Shown in pieces: positions 7,772 through 16,527 of a stretch of 64,000 nucleotides of DNA. Under the pieces are notes generated by a model that saw only the letters and a list, made by a program, of their open reading frames with translations, was not told the origin of the DNA and did not search any database. The stretch covers positions 1 to 64,000 of the forward strand of contig NZ_JABBGJ010000026.1 of assembly GCF_012927345.1 (NCBI RefSeq), in the 5' to 3' direction. Numbering within the stretch: position 1 is the stretch's first letter; the number at the start of each line of letters is the position of its first letter. The translations under genes and the position numbers were made by a program. This DNA is from Paraburkholderia polaris. GTDB lineage: Bacteria; Pseudomonadota; Gammaproteobacteria; Burkholderiales; Burkholderiaceae.

Positions 7772-9451
7772 ATGAAAGCAGTTTCGCTGGGCGGCCAGAC
7801 GGGCGCGGGGTTCGTACCGGAAGGGGAAGCGGCGGGCAAGCCGTCGCCATCGCGTGGACAGGGCAGCCGCTCGCGTGCCGTGCGGCTCAAGGGCTTGTCG
7901 GTGAAGGCGACGTTGCGGCTTGCGTTTGCCGTGCTGCTGATCGGCACGCTCGTGATCGGCGTATTTTCGCTGGCTCAGATCAGCCGCCTGAACGCCTCCG
8001 CGCAATCGATCTACGACCAGGGGCACGTCGCGAGCCGCGCTGCCGAAGAGGCGCGTGGCCACATGCTGCGCGCAAGCCGCGCGCAAAAGATGCTGCTTAC
8101 CGCGACCACTGCCAAGGAGCGCGACGATCTCGGCGCCGACATCGACAAGGGCTTGAGCGGTCTTGCTACGGAACTCAGCACGCTGCAACAGTACGTCGAC
8201 ACATCCGACGCCAAGGCAGTCGACCAGCAGAAGAAATTTGCCGCTGCCGTCGGGGTGTGGAGCGGCCACTTGCGTGACTTCGTGACACTCGTGAAAGCGC
8301 AGCCGCTCGATCTTTCGCAGATGAACTGGCAGGTCGGCACGCAGGACGTTTCGCTGCTGGTCGAGACCGGCAAGCTTGAAAAACTCGTCGACGAGCTCGT
8401 TGCGCAGCGTGGCACGGCCGCGAAGGCGACCATCGAGGCGTCGGGTTTTATCTTCCACTCCTCGTTCGTGATGATTGCGGTGATGACGGTTGCGCTGATC
8501 GCGTTGGCGTTCGGCATTAGCGAGTGGGTGGTGCGACGCCTTGCCGGCCAGCTCGGCGGCGAGCCGGCGTACGCAAAGGAAATTGCCAGCCGGATCGCGG
8601 CGGGCGATCTGTCGAATCAGATTGTGTTGGGCCGCAAGGACAAGTCGAGCATGCTGTACGCGCTGCACGACATGCAAAGCGGCCTCGCGACGACGGTTTC
8701 CGACATTGCGTCCAGTGCGGACGCGATTGCGACCGCGTCGGGCGAAATTTCGATGGGCAATCTAGACCTGTCGCAGCGCACCGAGCAGCAGGCGATGGCG
8801 CTCGAGCGCACGGCGAGCAGCATGGAGCAGTTGACCTCCACTGTCAGACAGAACGCCGACAACGCGAAGCAGGCGAGCACGCTGGCCAACAATGCTTCGG
8901 CGATTGCCGAGAAGGGCGGCGACGTAGTGAGCCGGGTGGTTGCGACGATGAACGAGATTAACGATAGCGCGCGGAGCATTGGCGACATCATTGGCGTGAT
9001 CGAGGGGATTGCATTCCAGACCAACATTCTCGCGTTGAACGCCGCGGTGGAAGCTGCGCGGGCCGGCGAGGAAGGACGCGGGTTTTCGGTGGTGGCGGCG
9101 GAAGTGCGGAATCTGGCTCAGCGGAGCGCCGGTGCTGCCAAGGAAATCAAAGGCTTGATCAGTACGTCGGTGGAGCGAGTGAGCAACGGGTCGACATTGG
9201 CCCAGGATGCCGGACAGACCATGGACGAAGTGGTCAAGGCGGTGAAGCGCGTGACTGACATCATGGGCGAGATTTCGGCGGCGTCGTCTGAGCAGAGCGC
9301 GGGCATCGAGGAGATCAACCTTGCGGTAACGCAGATGGACTCGGGCACCCAGCAGAACGCTGCGCTGGTGGAGCAGGCCACAGCGGCTGCCCGGTCGTTG
9401 GATGACCAGGCGCGCGGCTTGAAGCAGATGGTCGGCAAGTTCAGGCTATAA
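7772..9451 (+). CDS. Methyl-accepting chemotaxis protein
   Basis: A 559-residue transmembrane chemoreceptor. After a polar N-terminus of about 50 residues, TM1 (LRLAFAVLLIGTLVIGVFSLA) leads into a periplasmic four-helix-type sensor of about 150 residues, then TM2 (SSFVMIAVMTVALIALAFGI), a HAMP region (GEPAYAKEIASRIAAGDLSNQI) and the cytoplasmic signalling tip GIAFQTNILALNAAVEAARAG. There is no NWETF-type CheR-binding pentapeptide at the C-terminus (it ends QMVGKFRL). I chose ATG 7772, preceded by GACGAGGAA; ATG 7724 would add 16 residues. Ligand unknown. It stands alone, away from a chemotaxis operon. Confidence 0.87.
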   Translation: MKAVSLGGQTGAGFVPEGEAAGKPSPSRGQGSRSRAVRLKGLSVKATLRLAFAVLLIGTLVIGVFSLAQISRLNASAQSIYDQGHVASRAAEEARGHMLRASRAQKMLLTATTAKERDDLGADIDKGLSGLATELSTLQQYVDTSDAKAVDQQKKFAAAVGVWSGHLRDFVTLVKAQPLDLSQMNWQVGTQDVSLLVETGKLEKLVDELVAQRGTAAKATIEASGFIFHSSFVMIAVMTVALIALAFGISEWVVRRLAGQLGGEPAYAKEIASRIAAGDLSNQIVLGRKDKSSMLYALHDMQSGLATTVSDIASSADAIATASGEISMGNLDLSQRTEQQAMALERTASSMEQLTSTVRQNADNAKQASTLANNASAIAEKGGDVVSRVVATMNEINDSARSIGDIIGVIEGIAFQTNILALNAAVEAARAGEEGRGFSVVAAEVRNLAQRSAGAAKEIKGLISTSVERVSNGSTLAQDAGQTMDEVVKAVKRVTDIMGEISAASSEQSAGIEEINLAVTQMDSGTQQNAALVEQATAAARSLDDQARGLKQMVGKFRL

Positions 9452-9882
9452 AACGGCGAAGCACCGTGCCGAGCCTCGGAAATGAAGCCAGCGACTGAAG
9501 TACCGCCCGGCACGCGCAGCGTCGCCGAGGCGAAGCCGACGGCCCCCACCGTGCCGAAACGAAGCCCCTGGTTTCCCATGCAGACCCATCCGCGACGCAC
9601 GGAGTGCGGAGTGGGAGCTGATGATGCCTTTGTCACTAACGCTCGAAGGTGCGAGGGCCCGGATTCCACGGAGCCACTACCCCCTCCAGGCAAGGGTGCC
9701 CACTTAGCATGAGCGGTTCGAGCCGCTTTCTTTGCTTACTTTCTTTGCGGCGGCAAAGAAAGTAAGTGCCTGCCCCGCACAGGGGCGACGCTAATAGACC
9801 ACTAACAAATCAAGGAAAGGCCAACACCCTAAGCGCACAGACAACAAGCGCACAGACACCAAGCGCCGCGAATGCAAACAAC
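9452..9882. other. Intergenic region occupied largely by repeat-type sequence
   Basis: 431 bases between the convergent chemoreceptor and efflux operon. The right half holds the hairpin-bearing repeat (9735-9842). The left half (9480-9715) contains an open frame of 76 codons without homology I recognise, and I read the whole stretch as a larger dispersed element rather than a gene. Confidence 0.5.
9735..9842 (+). repeat. Dispersed repeat copy 2, with perfect terminal hairpin
   Basis: The element opens with a perfect 14-bp inverted repeat (CTTACTTTCTTTGC, 9735-9748; complement 9753-9766) around a GGCG loop. It then continues with the same sequence as 277-370: the stretch from GCGGCGGCAAAG to GCGCACAGAC is shared, with scattered substitutions. 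The hairpin lies between convergently oriented genes and could act as a transcription barrier in both directions. Confidence 0.8.
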
Positions 9883-10743
9883 TCAGCTCGGCTTAACAAC
9901 AACAGTACAAGTAATCCCAGCCGCAAGCACAACCCCATCAGGCACAGAATCAATCTTCACCCGCACGGGTACGCGCTGCGCCAACCGAACCCAATTGAAG
10001 GTCGGATTCACATCAGCCAGCAGCTCACGGCTTTCGGGATTATCCCGATCATAGATCCCTCGAGAGATGCTCTCGACATGCCCTTGCAGCGTGCCCCCAC
10101 TCATCAGCCGAACTTCAGCCTTATCACCGATACGAACATGAGGAAGCTTAGTCTCCTCAAAATACCCATAAACCCAGAACGAGTGACTATCGACAATCGC
10201 CAGCTTGGCAGCCCCAGCAGTCGCATAATCCCCGCGGAATACATTCAGGTTAGTGACATAACCATCAACCGGTGACACAACCCGAGTCCGCTCGAGATTC
10301 AACTTGGCGGCATCAAGCGCAGCCAGCGCTTGCTGATAAGAAGCCTCAGCAGCAGAAGCAGTGTGCGTAGCATTCTCACGACTCTCCTTGGACACAACCA
10401 AAGCATCCATATCCGCACGCCGCTGCGCATCATCCCGCTTCATCTGCAACTCGGCCTGACGCGCGGCAACAGCAGCTTGCGCCTGCTCAACAGCAATCTG
10501 ATAGTGTGAAGGATCGATCTGCATCAACAGATCCCCCTTCTTCACCAGTTGATTGTCCTTAACAGGCAAATCGACGACCGCGCCGGAAACATCCGGCGCC
10601 ACATTCACAATCTCAGCGCGCACGCGCCCATCACGTGTCCACGGCTCATCCATGTAATGAACCCACAACACGCGCCCAATCAAAATCGCGACGATAAAAA
10701 TAATGGCTGTCGCGACGAAGCCAACAATATTTCGGATGGTCAT
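9883..10743 (-). CDS. HlyD/EmrA-family periplasmic adaptor (AaeA-like)
   Basis: A 286-residue membrane-fusion protein that links an inner-membrane pump to an outer-membrane channel. It has one N-terminal membrane helix (IVGFVATAIIFIVAILIGRVLWV), the lipoyl half-motifs around PDVSGAVVDLPVKDNQLVKKGDLL and SPVDGYVTN, a helical hairpin (about 85-145), and a beta-barrel with FWVYGYFEETKLPHVRIGDKA. This matches AaeA of the p-hydroxybenzoate efflux system. ATG 10743 was chosen because the fold starts there. It is the last gene of the operon OMF-FUSC-DUF1656-HlyD; 13 bases separate it from the DUF1656 gene. Confidence 0.86.
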   Translation of the reverse strand: MTIRNIVGFVATAIIFIVAILIGRVLWVHYMDEPWTRDGRVRAEIVNVAPDVSGAVVDLPVKDNQLVKKGDLLMQIDPSHYQIAVEQAQAAVAARQAELQMKRDDAQRRADMDALVVSKESRENATHTASAAEASYQQALAALDAAKLNLERTRVVSPVDGYVTNLNVFRGDYATAGAAKLAIVDSHSFWVYGYFEETKLPHVRIGDKAEVRLMSGGTLQGHVESISRGIYDRDNPESRELLADVNPTFNWVRLAQRVPVRVKIDSVPDGVVLAAGITCTVVVKPS

Positions 10744-10756
10744 GTTTCGACTCTGA

Positions 10757-10957
10757 TCAACGATAAACGGCGAGACCCAGCGCGCCGCACACACACACGA
10801 GCAAGCTGGCCCGGAACAAGGACGGATGCCACACCACGCGATACACGCCTGTGTAGGCAATCACGCGGTCCAACACCCAGGTAAGTGCGGCGCCCGCGAT
10901 AAACAACAGCACAATGGCCGGCACGTAGGCGTCGAAAACGGCGATATCACGTGGCAT
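10757..10957 (-). CDS. DUF1656 small membrane protein (AaeX-like)
   Basis: A 66-residue inner-membrane protein starting MPRDIAVFDAYVPAIVLLF, with two hydrophobic segments (about 10-28 and 45-63). DUF1656 proteins of this length regularly sit between the FUSC pump and HlyD adaptor genes, as AaeX does next to AaeAB. Function is unknown; a role in pump assembly is a reasonable guess. Its start overlaps the end of the FUSC gene by 11 bases, implying translational coupling. GAAGGAG lies just upstream of the ATG. Confidence 0.84.
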   Translation of the reverse strand: MPRDIAVFDAYVPAIVLLFIAGAALTWVLDRVIAYTGVYRVVWHPSLFRASLLVCVCGALGLAVYR

Positions 10958-13157
10958 GACGAACTCCTTCTGACGCGTCGGCACGTCCGCTCATCAGCGG
11001 TTCAAGCGGAGATTGCGGATCGAGCAGCGCGGTACGAATGAAATGCAGTTGACTCAGAATGCGTTGCAGCCGATGCCGCTCCTCACGCGGTGGCGTGAAG
11101 GTGGCCAGCATCTGTTGAACTGCGGCAATCGCATCGGTGGTGGCGGCGAGCGCGCGGTCGAAACGGTCCGCACGCGGCCGTTCAAAAAGCGCGGTCACAG
11201 CGTCGCGCATCGCACGCAATGTGACGCGCCACGGCATCGTTTTCCCGTAGCGCGCATCGGCGGGCAGCGCCGCCACTTCGCGGCGCAGATCGATCACCGC
11301 GTTGCCCACTTCGAGCACCGAGAAGAGCCAGCGCAAGGTGTCGCGCTTGAGCTCGGGTTCGTTCTGCGCGAGCGCGTTAATCTGGAACATCAGATCGCGT
11401 GCGCCGCTCTCGAAGCGCGAACGCACCCGGCGCATGCCCGCCCGGCTCGCCAGCGTCACCTGGCGGCGCAGGTCCACCAGCAGGCGGTTGCGCAGCCACG
11501 GCGTCGAAGGCGGCAGCAGCACGGCAAAGGCGATCGCGCACACCAGCATCGACAGCACCAGCGCAATCGCGTCGTTAATGGTGCCGCTCGGATCGTAGTG
11601 AATCAGGTTGTCCGGACCGGCCAGGAAACAGAAGAAGATGCAGTAGCCGACGCCGTAGCCGGCCAGCGCCGGGCGCGTCGTCATGAACACGCCGAGCAGC
11701 AGGAACGGCGTGAGCGCAGCGCACAGCAGGGGAAAGCCGTCGATGTGCGGATACACGCCGTACACCGCGATCATGCCCATCACCGAGGCGACCAGCGTGC
11801 CGCCGGCCATCTGGAACGCCGTGCGCTTCGGATTCGGCGACGACGACGCCAGTGCGCACACCGCAGCGGCGTCCAACGTCAAGGTCGAGCCGCTTGGCCA
11901 CGCGGTCGCGATCCAGAACGCGCCGAGCACGATCATGACGATGGCCGCCCGCAAGCCGGCGACGCCCGCTGCAATGCCATTCGTTTTCGGTTCGTAACGC
12001 TCAATCCAGCGCTCGCGTTCGTGCGTGTCGACAGCAAGCGATGCATAGGTGGCCGCATACGCGTGCAGATCGTCGATGAAGCGGTACAGCAGTTCAGCGC
12101 CGGTGTCGAAGTCGAGCAGCGGTGCGTCCGGCTGCGTTTCCAGGGCGGCGCGTGTTGCGCGCATCCGCTTGGGCAGGTTCGCCTTGTACGCGTCGAGTTG
12201 CGCGGCGGCGTGCGCGGCGTCCGCGGCGCTCAACACCGGTTCGCCGGATTTCGCGAGCAACGGGGCGATTTCCTTGAAGTACGGCTCCAGCGCTTCGACC
12301 GCGACCGTCGCGCCGCTCGTGTTCGTATCGCGCAGCCGGTTCATCAACTGATGCAGCGCGTGAAAGCGCGTCGAGGCGGTCATGAACTCGCTGTTCAGAC
12401 GCGCCAGACGGCCGCCGCGCATCCGCGAATCGGGGCCTTCGAATACGGCAACACTGCGCGCCGCTTCGAAACCGACGATGTCGGCGACGAAGCGTGCGTT
12501 GGTCGCTTCGATCTGCGCGCGGTCGTTGCGGCCGGCCAGCGAGGCCGACACATACTCGACGAACGCCGAGAAACGCGCGCGCACGGTGCTGCGCATCTGC
12601 AAACCGGCGAATTGCGGAAACACCAGCCCGCTGACGGCGCCCGCGCAGACTATGCCGACCACCACTTCAGCCACCCGCGTGAGCGCGCTCAGGAACGCGC
12701 CGTCCGGATGCTGCGAGGCCGGAATACCGATCAGCGCGGCGGTATAGCCGGCCAGCACGAAACCATAAGACTTGAAGTTGCGATTGCGCGCGGCGCCCGC
12801 GGTGCAGATGCCGACCCAGATCGCGGTCGTGACGATGAACATCTCCGGCTGCTGCGCGAACAGGCCGATCAACGCCAGCATCACGACGAGACCGACCAGC
12901 GTGCCGCAGATCCGGTAGAAGCTCTTGGCGAACACCATCCCGCTTTGCGGCTGCATCACGATGAACACGGTGGTCATGGCGGTGCGCGGTTGCGGCAGGT
13001 CGAGTTTCATCGCGATGCCGAGCGCCAGAAAGCAGGCAGCGAGCGCTTTGAACAGATAGACCCACGTGAGACCGTCGGTGCGCGCCCAGTCGGCGGCGGC
13101 TGAGTAGAGCGCGGCAAACGATGCCGGGCGCGGGGCGGGAGAGGGGGAGGCTGACAT
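10947..13157 (-). CDS. FUSC family efflux transporter (AaeB-like)
   Basis: A 736-residue inner-membrane pump with two similar membrane blocks. The first (about 35-185) starts WVYLFKALAACFLALGIAMKLDLPQPRTAMTTVF and contains the conserved FAKSFYRICGTLVG. A soluble helical part follows, then the second block (about 410-540). FUSC proteins such as AaeB and YccS export aromatic carboxylates and related compounds. The genes before and after supply an outer-membrane channel and a periplasmic adaptor, so a complete tripartite system is encoded. AAGGA lies upstream of ATG 13157. Substrate unknown; aromatic acids are inferred from the family. Confidence 0.86.
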   Translation of the reverse strand: MSASPSPAPRPASFAALYSAAADWARTDGLTWVYLFKALAACFLALGIAMKLDLPQPRTAMTTVFIVMQPQSGMVFAKSFYRICGTLVGLVVMLALIGLFAQQPEMFIVTTAIWVGICTAGAARNRNFKSYGFVLAGYTAALIGIPASQHPDGAFLSALTRVAEVVVGIVCAGAVSGLVFPQFAGLQMRSTVRARFSAFVEYVSASLAGRNDRAQIEATNARFVADIVGFEAARSVAVFEGPDSRMRGGRLARLNSEFMTASTRFHALHQLMNRLRDTNTSGATVAVEALEPYFKEIAPLLAKSGEPVLSAADAAHAAAQLDAYKANLPKRMRATRAALETQPDAPLLDFDTGAELLYRFIDDLHAYAATYASLAVDTHERERWIERYEPKTNGIAAGVAGLRAAIVMIVLGAFWIATAWPSGSTLTLDAAAVCALASSSPNPKRTAFQMAGGTLVASVMGMIAVYGVYPHIDGFPLLCAALTPFLLLGVFMTTRPALAGYGVGYCIFFCFLAGPDNLIHYDPSGTINDAIALVLSMLVCAIAFAVLLPPSTPWLRNRLLVDLRRQVTLASRAGMRRVRSRFESGARDLMFQINALAQNEPELKRDTLRWLFSVLEVGNAVIDLRREVAALPADARYGKTMPWRVTLRAMRDAVTALFERPRADRFDRALAATTDAIAAVQQMLATFTPPREERHRLQRILSQLHFIRTALLDPQSPLEPLMSGRADASEGVRHAT

Positions 13158-13168
13158 GGTCGGCTTCC

Positions 13169-14848
13169 TTACTCAGCCGCGGACGCGTTGGTGGACGGGC
13201 CCTGTGCGTGCGTGGTGCCGGTCGAGGCCGGTGCAGTGGCCGCCGCATGACCAGCCGGGGCCGGTACGGCGGTCGCTGCGTGGTCAGGCGAGGCCGTTTG
13301 CGCCGAGGCGCCCGATGCAGCCGTAGCCGTGGCCGCGCTTGCCGCCGGCTGGCTCTTGCCCTTCCCATGCGCCGGCAGCGTCTCGTTCGCCTGAGGACCA
13401 TTGGCCGGTTCGTCGAGTCCACCACCCAATGCCGTGACCAGCGACGCATGCGCGCCGAGCCGCTCGGCCTGAATCTTCGCGACGCCTTCCTGTGCGCGCA
13501 GCAACTGGCTTTGCGCGATCAGCACGTTCAAATAGTCGGTCAAACCGCGCCGATACCCTTCGCGCGCGAGGTCGTAGTTCTTGCGAGCCGCCGCGACCGA
13601 ACGGTTGGCGTCTTGCGCCTGGGTGGCGAGCGAACGGATCCGGATCACCTGATCGGAGATGTCCTTCAGCGCGCCGACGATCGACTGGTTATAGCGATCG
13701 ACTGCCTCGTCGTACCCTGCCGACGCCGCGCCGAGCTGCGAGCGCAGACGTCCGCCGTCGAGGATCGGCAGCGACAGCGCCGGACCCGCGCTCCAGCTAT
13801 GCGACGGGTCTTTCAGGAACTGGAACAGCGGCCCCATTGCGGCATATCCGCCGATCGACGCCAGCAGGTTGATGTCCGGATAGAAGCTGGCCTTGGCGAC
13901 GTCGATGCCGCGCGCTTGCGCCGCTACCGTCCAGCGTGCCGCGACCACGTCCGGCCGATGGCCGATCAGATCCGCAGGCAGTGCGCTTGGCAGACCGGCG
14001 GGTGCGTTGTCGAGCGAGAGCGTCGGACGCTGGATCGTGTCACACGCGCCAGGACCCTTGCCGGCCAGTGCGGCCAATTGATTGCGGCCGAGTGCGATCT
14101 TTTCTTCGATCTCATCGATCTGGCGTTCGTATTCCGGCATCGGCGTTTCGGCCTGGCTTACTTCGAGCTGGGTGCCGATGCCGCCTTTCAGGCGCCGGTT
14201 CGCCAGGTCGACGATCTGCTGCTGTTGCTGCAGCGTGGACTTGGCGATATCGAGCAGCGCGTAGTTCATCGACATCTCGATGTACGTCCGCACGACATTG
14301 CCTTCCAGTTCGAGCTGGGCGGCGCGGAAATCCGCTGAGCTTGCATGGGCGGCGTCGAGTGCGCGCTCGGCGGCGTTTTTGTCCTTGCCCCAGATATCGA
14401 GGTTGTACGACAGACCCAGCGTGCCGGTGTTATTCCACGACTGCTCGCCCGCGAGCGGGCCCGGGCCGTAATAGACGTTGTCGGCCCATTTCTGGCGCTG
14501 GATCGACAGGCTGCCATTCACTTGCGGCGACAGCGCCGAACGGGCGACGCCCGCCATTGACATGGCTTCGCGCACGCGCGCCTGGGCCGCAGCGAGACTC
14601 GGATTGCCCGCCTGCGCGGCTTCGACCCACTCATTGAGTTGCGGATCGTTATAGGCGCGCCACCAGTCGGTGGCCGGCCATTGGGCGTCCGCGTTGGCGG
14701 CCCGGATGGCGTTGCCTGCGTCGAGCGAGGAGGGTTCGATTCCGCGGTCTTGCGGCGCGATGCCTCCGGTACTGGCACAGCCGGCGATTGTTAATAGGAT
14801 CGTAAGAACCGCGGCTGCGGCGACCCCTTTCTGTACCGGAGACTGCAC
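13169..14848 (-). CDS. Outer-membrane efflux lipoprotein, NodT/OprM family
   Basis: A 559-residue TolC-like channel. A lipoprotein signal (VLTILLTIAGC) gives the mature N-terminal Cys at about residue 23. Two OEP repeats follow (about 60-265 and 275-460), with the typical WWRAYNDPQLNEW start and TGSYGLTDYLNVL-type end (here REGYRRGLTDYLNVLIAQSQLL). The C-terminal tail of about 90 residues is Ala/Thr/Pro-rich, low in complexity and unusual for the family. GGAGGA 4 bases upstream points to GTG 14848 rather than the TTG at 14860. It is the first gene of the efflux operon, divergent from a LysR regulator gene. Confidence 0.86.
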   Translation of the reverse strand: MQSPVQKGVAAAAVLTILLTIAGCASTGGIAPQDRGIEPSSLDAGNAIRAANADAQWPATDWWRAYNDPQLNEWVEAAQAGNPSLAAAQARVREAMSMAGVARSALSPQVNGSLSIQRQKWADNVYYGPGPLAGEQSWNNTGTLGLSYNLDIWGKDKNAAERALDAAHASSADFRAAQLELEGNVVRTYIEMSMNYALLDIAKSTLQQQQQIVDLANRRLKGGIGTQLEVSQAETPMPEYERQIDEIEEKIALGRNQLAALAGKGPGACDTIQRPTLSLDNAPAGLPSALPADLIGHRPDVVAARWTVAAQARGIDVAKASFYPDINLLASIGGYAAMGPLFQFLKDPSHSWSAGPALSLPILDGGRLRSQLGAASAGYDEAVDRYNQSIVGALKDISDQVIRIRSLATQAQDANRSVAAARKNYDLAREGYRRGLTDYLNVLIAQSQLLRAQEGVAKIQAERLGAHASLVTALGGGLDEPANGPQANETLPAHGKGKSQPAASAATATAASGASAQTASPDHAATAVPAPAGHAAATAPASTGTTHAQGPSTNASAAE

Positions 14849-14994
14849 GATTTCCTCCAAAATTGGCTATAGAAGCATGTGCGCCATTATATTTTTGGAT
14901 TGATTGGGGAATAACCGGTAAAGATGCAAGGCATTTTTACGCAATATGAGACAATCGCCTTTGCGAATCGTGTAACAATCGCTACCGATCTCGC

Positions 14995-15018
14995 GCAACT
15001 ATATTGCAACTATGTTGC
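14995..15018. promoter_or_regulatory. Operator-like repeat between efflux operon and lysR gene
   Basis: GCAAC occurs at 14995 and 15006, exactly 11 bases apart in identical context (GCAACTAT), and the second copy forms the palindrome GCAAC-TAT-GTTGC (15006-15018). LysR-type regulators bind short dyads with 11-bp-phased subsites in such divergent promoters. Location and symmetry support an operator for the neighbouring LysR protein; this is inferred, not shown. Confidence 0.5.
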
Positions 15019-15071
15019 ATGGGACCGGAGTAAGCGCTAAAGCGCTAACTCCGGATCGACAGGGAAAAAGT

Positions 15072-16010
15072 ATGGATACGCTTCAAAACATGCGCGTATT
15101 TGTCCGCGTCGTCGAAGCGGGCAGCTTTACGGGTGCCGCGCAGCATCTGAACACGACCACGGCCTACGCGTCGCGCGCGGTTTCTGATCTGGAAGCGCAT
15201 TTGCGCACGCGTCTGTTGAACCGCACCACGCGCCGTATCGCGCTGACCGAGGCGGGTGAGCGCTATCTGCAGCGCTGCGAGCAGATCCTCGCTTACGTGG
15301 ATCAGGCGGAAGCGGAGGCCAGCGACGCCCACGCGCGTCCGTCCGGCAAGCTCAAGGTCCACGCAATGACGAGCTTCGGCCAGCACTATGTGGTGCCGGC
15401 GGTGGGCCGCTATCAGGAGCGCTATCCGGACGTGCATATCGAACTGACGCTCGCGCAGCGCATGCCCGATCTGCTCGACGAAGGTTTTGACGTGTCCCTG
15501 ACACTGGCAACCGGCCTGCCGGATTCGGGCCTGGTGTCGCAGCGGCTGGGCAGCGCGTTCAGCATTGCGTGCGCGTCGCCGGCTTATCTGGAGCGGCACG
15601 GCGTGCCCCAAACGCCCGCGGACCTCGTGCGCCACACCTGCCTGCAAATGGTCACGCCGGTGTTTCCGACCGACAAATGGACGTTCGACGGCCCGAACGG
15701 CGAGGAAACGATCGCCCTCGGCCCCGCCACCTTCCAGGTGAATGTCGCCGAGGCCATGGCGGTCGCGGCGTGCAACGGTATGGGGGTCGGGCTGATTCCA
15801 ATCTACTCGGCGATCAGCGGCTTGCGTAGCGGTGAACTCGTGTGGCTGTTGCCGGAATACACGTCGCAGGAAATGAATCTGTATGCGCTGTACCCGTCGC
15901 GGCAGTATCTGGACGCGAAAATTCGCACGTGGGTCGAATTCCTGCGCGACGAACTGCCCGCCACGCTGGCCGTCGACCAGGAAGAATTGCGCCAGTTCGC
16001 GCGTGGCTGA
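15072..16010 (+). CDS. LysR-family regulator, probable controller of the efflux operon
   Basis: A 312-residue LysR-type regulator. The N-terminal winged helix (MRVFVRVVEAGSFTGAAQHL ... LEAHLRTRLLNRTTRRIALTEAG) occupies about residues 1-60, followed by the linker helix and a LysR substrate-binding domain of the CrgA/AaeR-like subgroup. I chose ATG 15072 because the DNA-binding domain begins there. It is transcribed divergently from the FUSC-type efflux operon, the same arrangement as aaeR with aaeXAB in E. coli, so aromatic carboxylic acids are plausible inducers. The 14995-15018 repeats are the likely binding site. Confidence 0.86.
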   Translation: MDTLQNMRVFVRVVEAGSFTGAAQHLNTTTAYASRAVSDLEAHLRTRLLNRTTRRIALTEAGERYLQRCEQILAYVDQAEAEASDAHARPSGKLKVHAMTSFGQHYVVPAVGRYQERYPDVHIELTLAQRMPDLLDEGFDVSLTLATGLPDSGLVSQRLGSAFSIACASPAYLERHGVPQTPADLVRHTCLQMVTPVFPTDKWTFDGPNGEETIALGPATFQVNVAEAMAVAACNGMGVGLIPIYSAISGLRSGELVWLLPEYTSQEMNLYALYPSRQYLDAKIRTWVEFLRDELPATLAVDQEELRQFARG

Positions 16011-16228
16011 AGCAGCGCCACACGGGCGGCTGACCATTCTTGACGGTTTGATGCAGATGCGGCGTGACTGCCTGTTACATAAGTGCCGCGCCGCAACATT
16101 TCCTTACTTCTGCGCCGCGGTCGATTTGCTAACGTGTGGTTCATGCGCTGCCGCATTCAGCGGGACGCGTTCAATTAGCCGCAGTTCGGCAAATCGCAAC
16201 AACCGCAATAATTGAAGGACGAGAACTC

Positions 16229-16387
16229 ATGGATACGCATCTGATGATCGGCGTGGCCGTCATGCTGGGACTGATTGGAATCGCCGCATCGCGCGATCTG
16301 CTGCGCCGCCTGCGCGACCAGCAGCCGCAACTGGTGCCGATCAAGGTCGAGCGCCCCGATGGGCAGGGACAACGGCGCGATCGTTGA
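16229..16387 (+). CDS. Small single-pass membrane protein, function unknown
   Basis: A 52-residue protein starting MDTHLMIGVAVMLGLIGIAA: one hydrophobic helix (about 5-22) followed by a strongly basic, arginine-rich tail. GAAGGACGAG lies 6 bases before the ATG, a good ribosome site, and codon use matches the neighbours. I do not recognise a family. It stands between the lysR gene and the SRAP gene with no operon partner on its strand. Confidence 0.6.
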   Translation: MDTHLMIGVAVMLGLIGIAASRDLLRRLRDQQPQLVPIKVERPDGQGQRRDR

Positions 16388-16527
16388 GGCTCTGAAGCTC
16401 GTCCGCGCGCCGGGTTGCCTGGCGTGCGCCGATTGAGTTTGCTGTTGCTTTTTTTTCGGTGTGTCTTCCGCGTTGCCGCGCCGTCGCGGTCTGGCTGCCG
16501 ATCCGCTTCGATCCGCGCTCCGCACGT

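Noticed and set aside
9482..9712. 76-codon open frame downstream of the chemoreceptor gene
   Set aside because: No ribosome site or recognisable family; Pro/Arg/Thr-rich and embedded in what looks like a dispersed non-coding element.
11013..13103. A 696-codon open frame antisense to the FUSC gene
   Set aside because: Same artefact; composition is dominated by Arg, Gln and His and there is no ribosome site.
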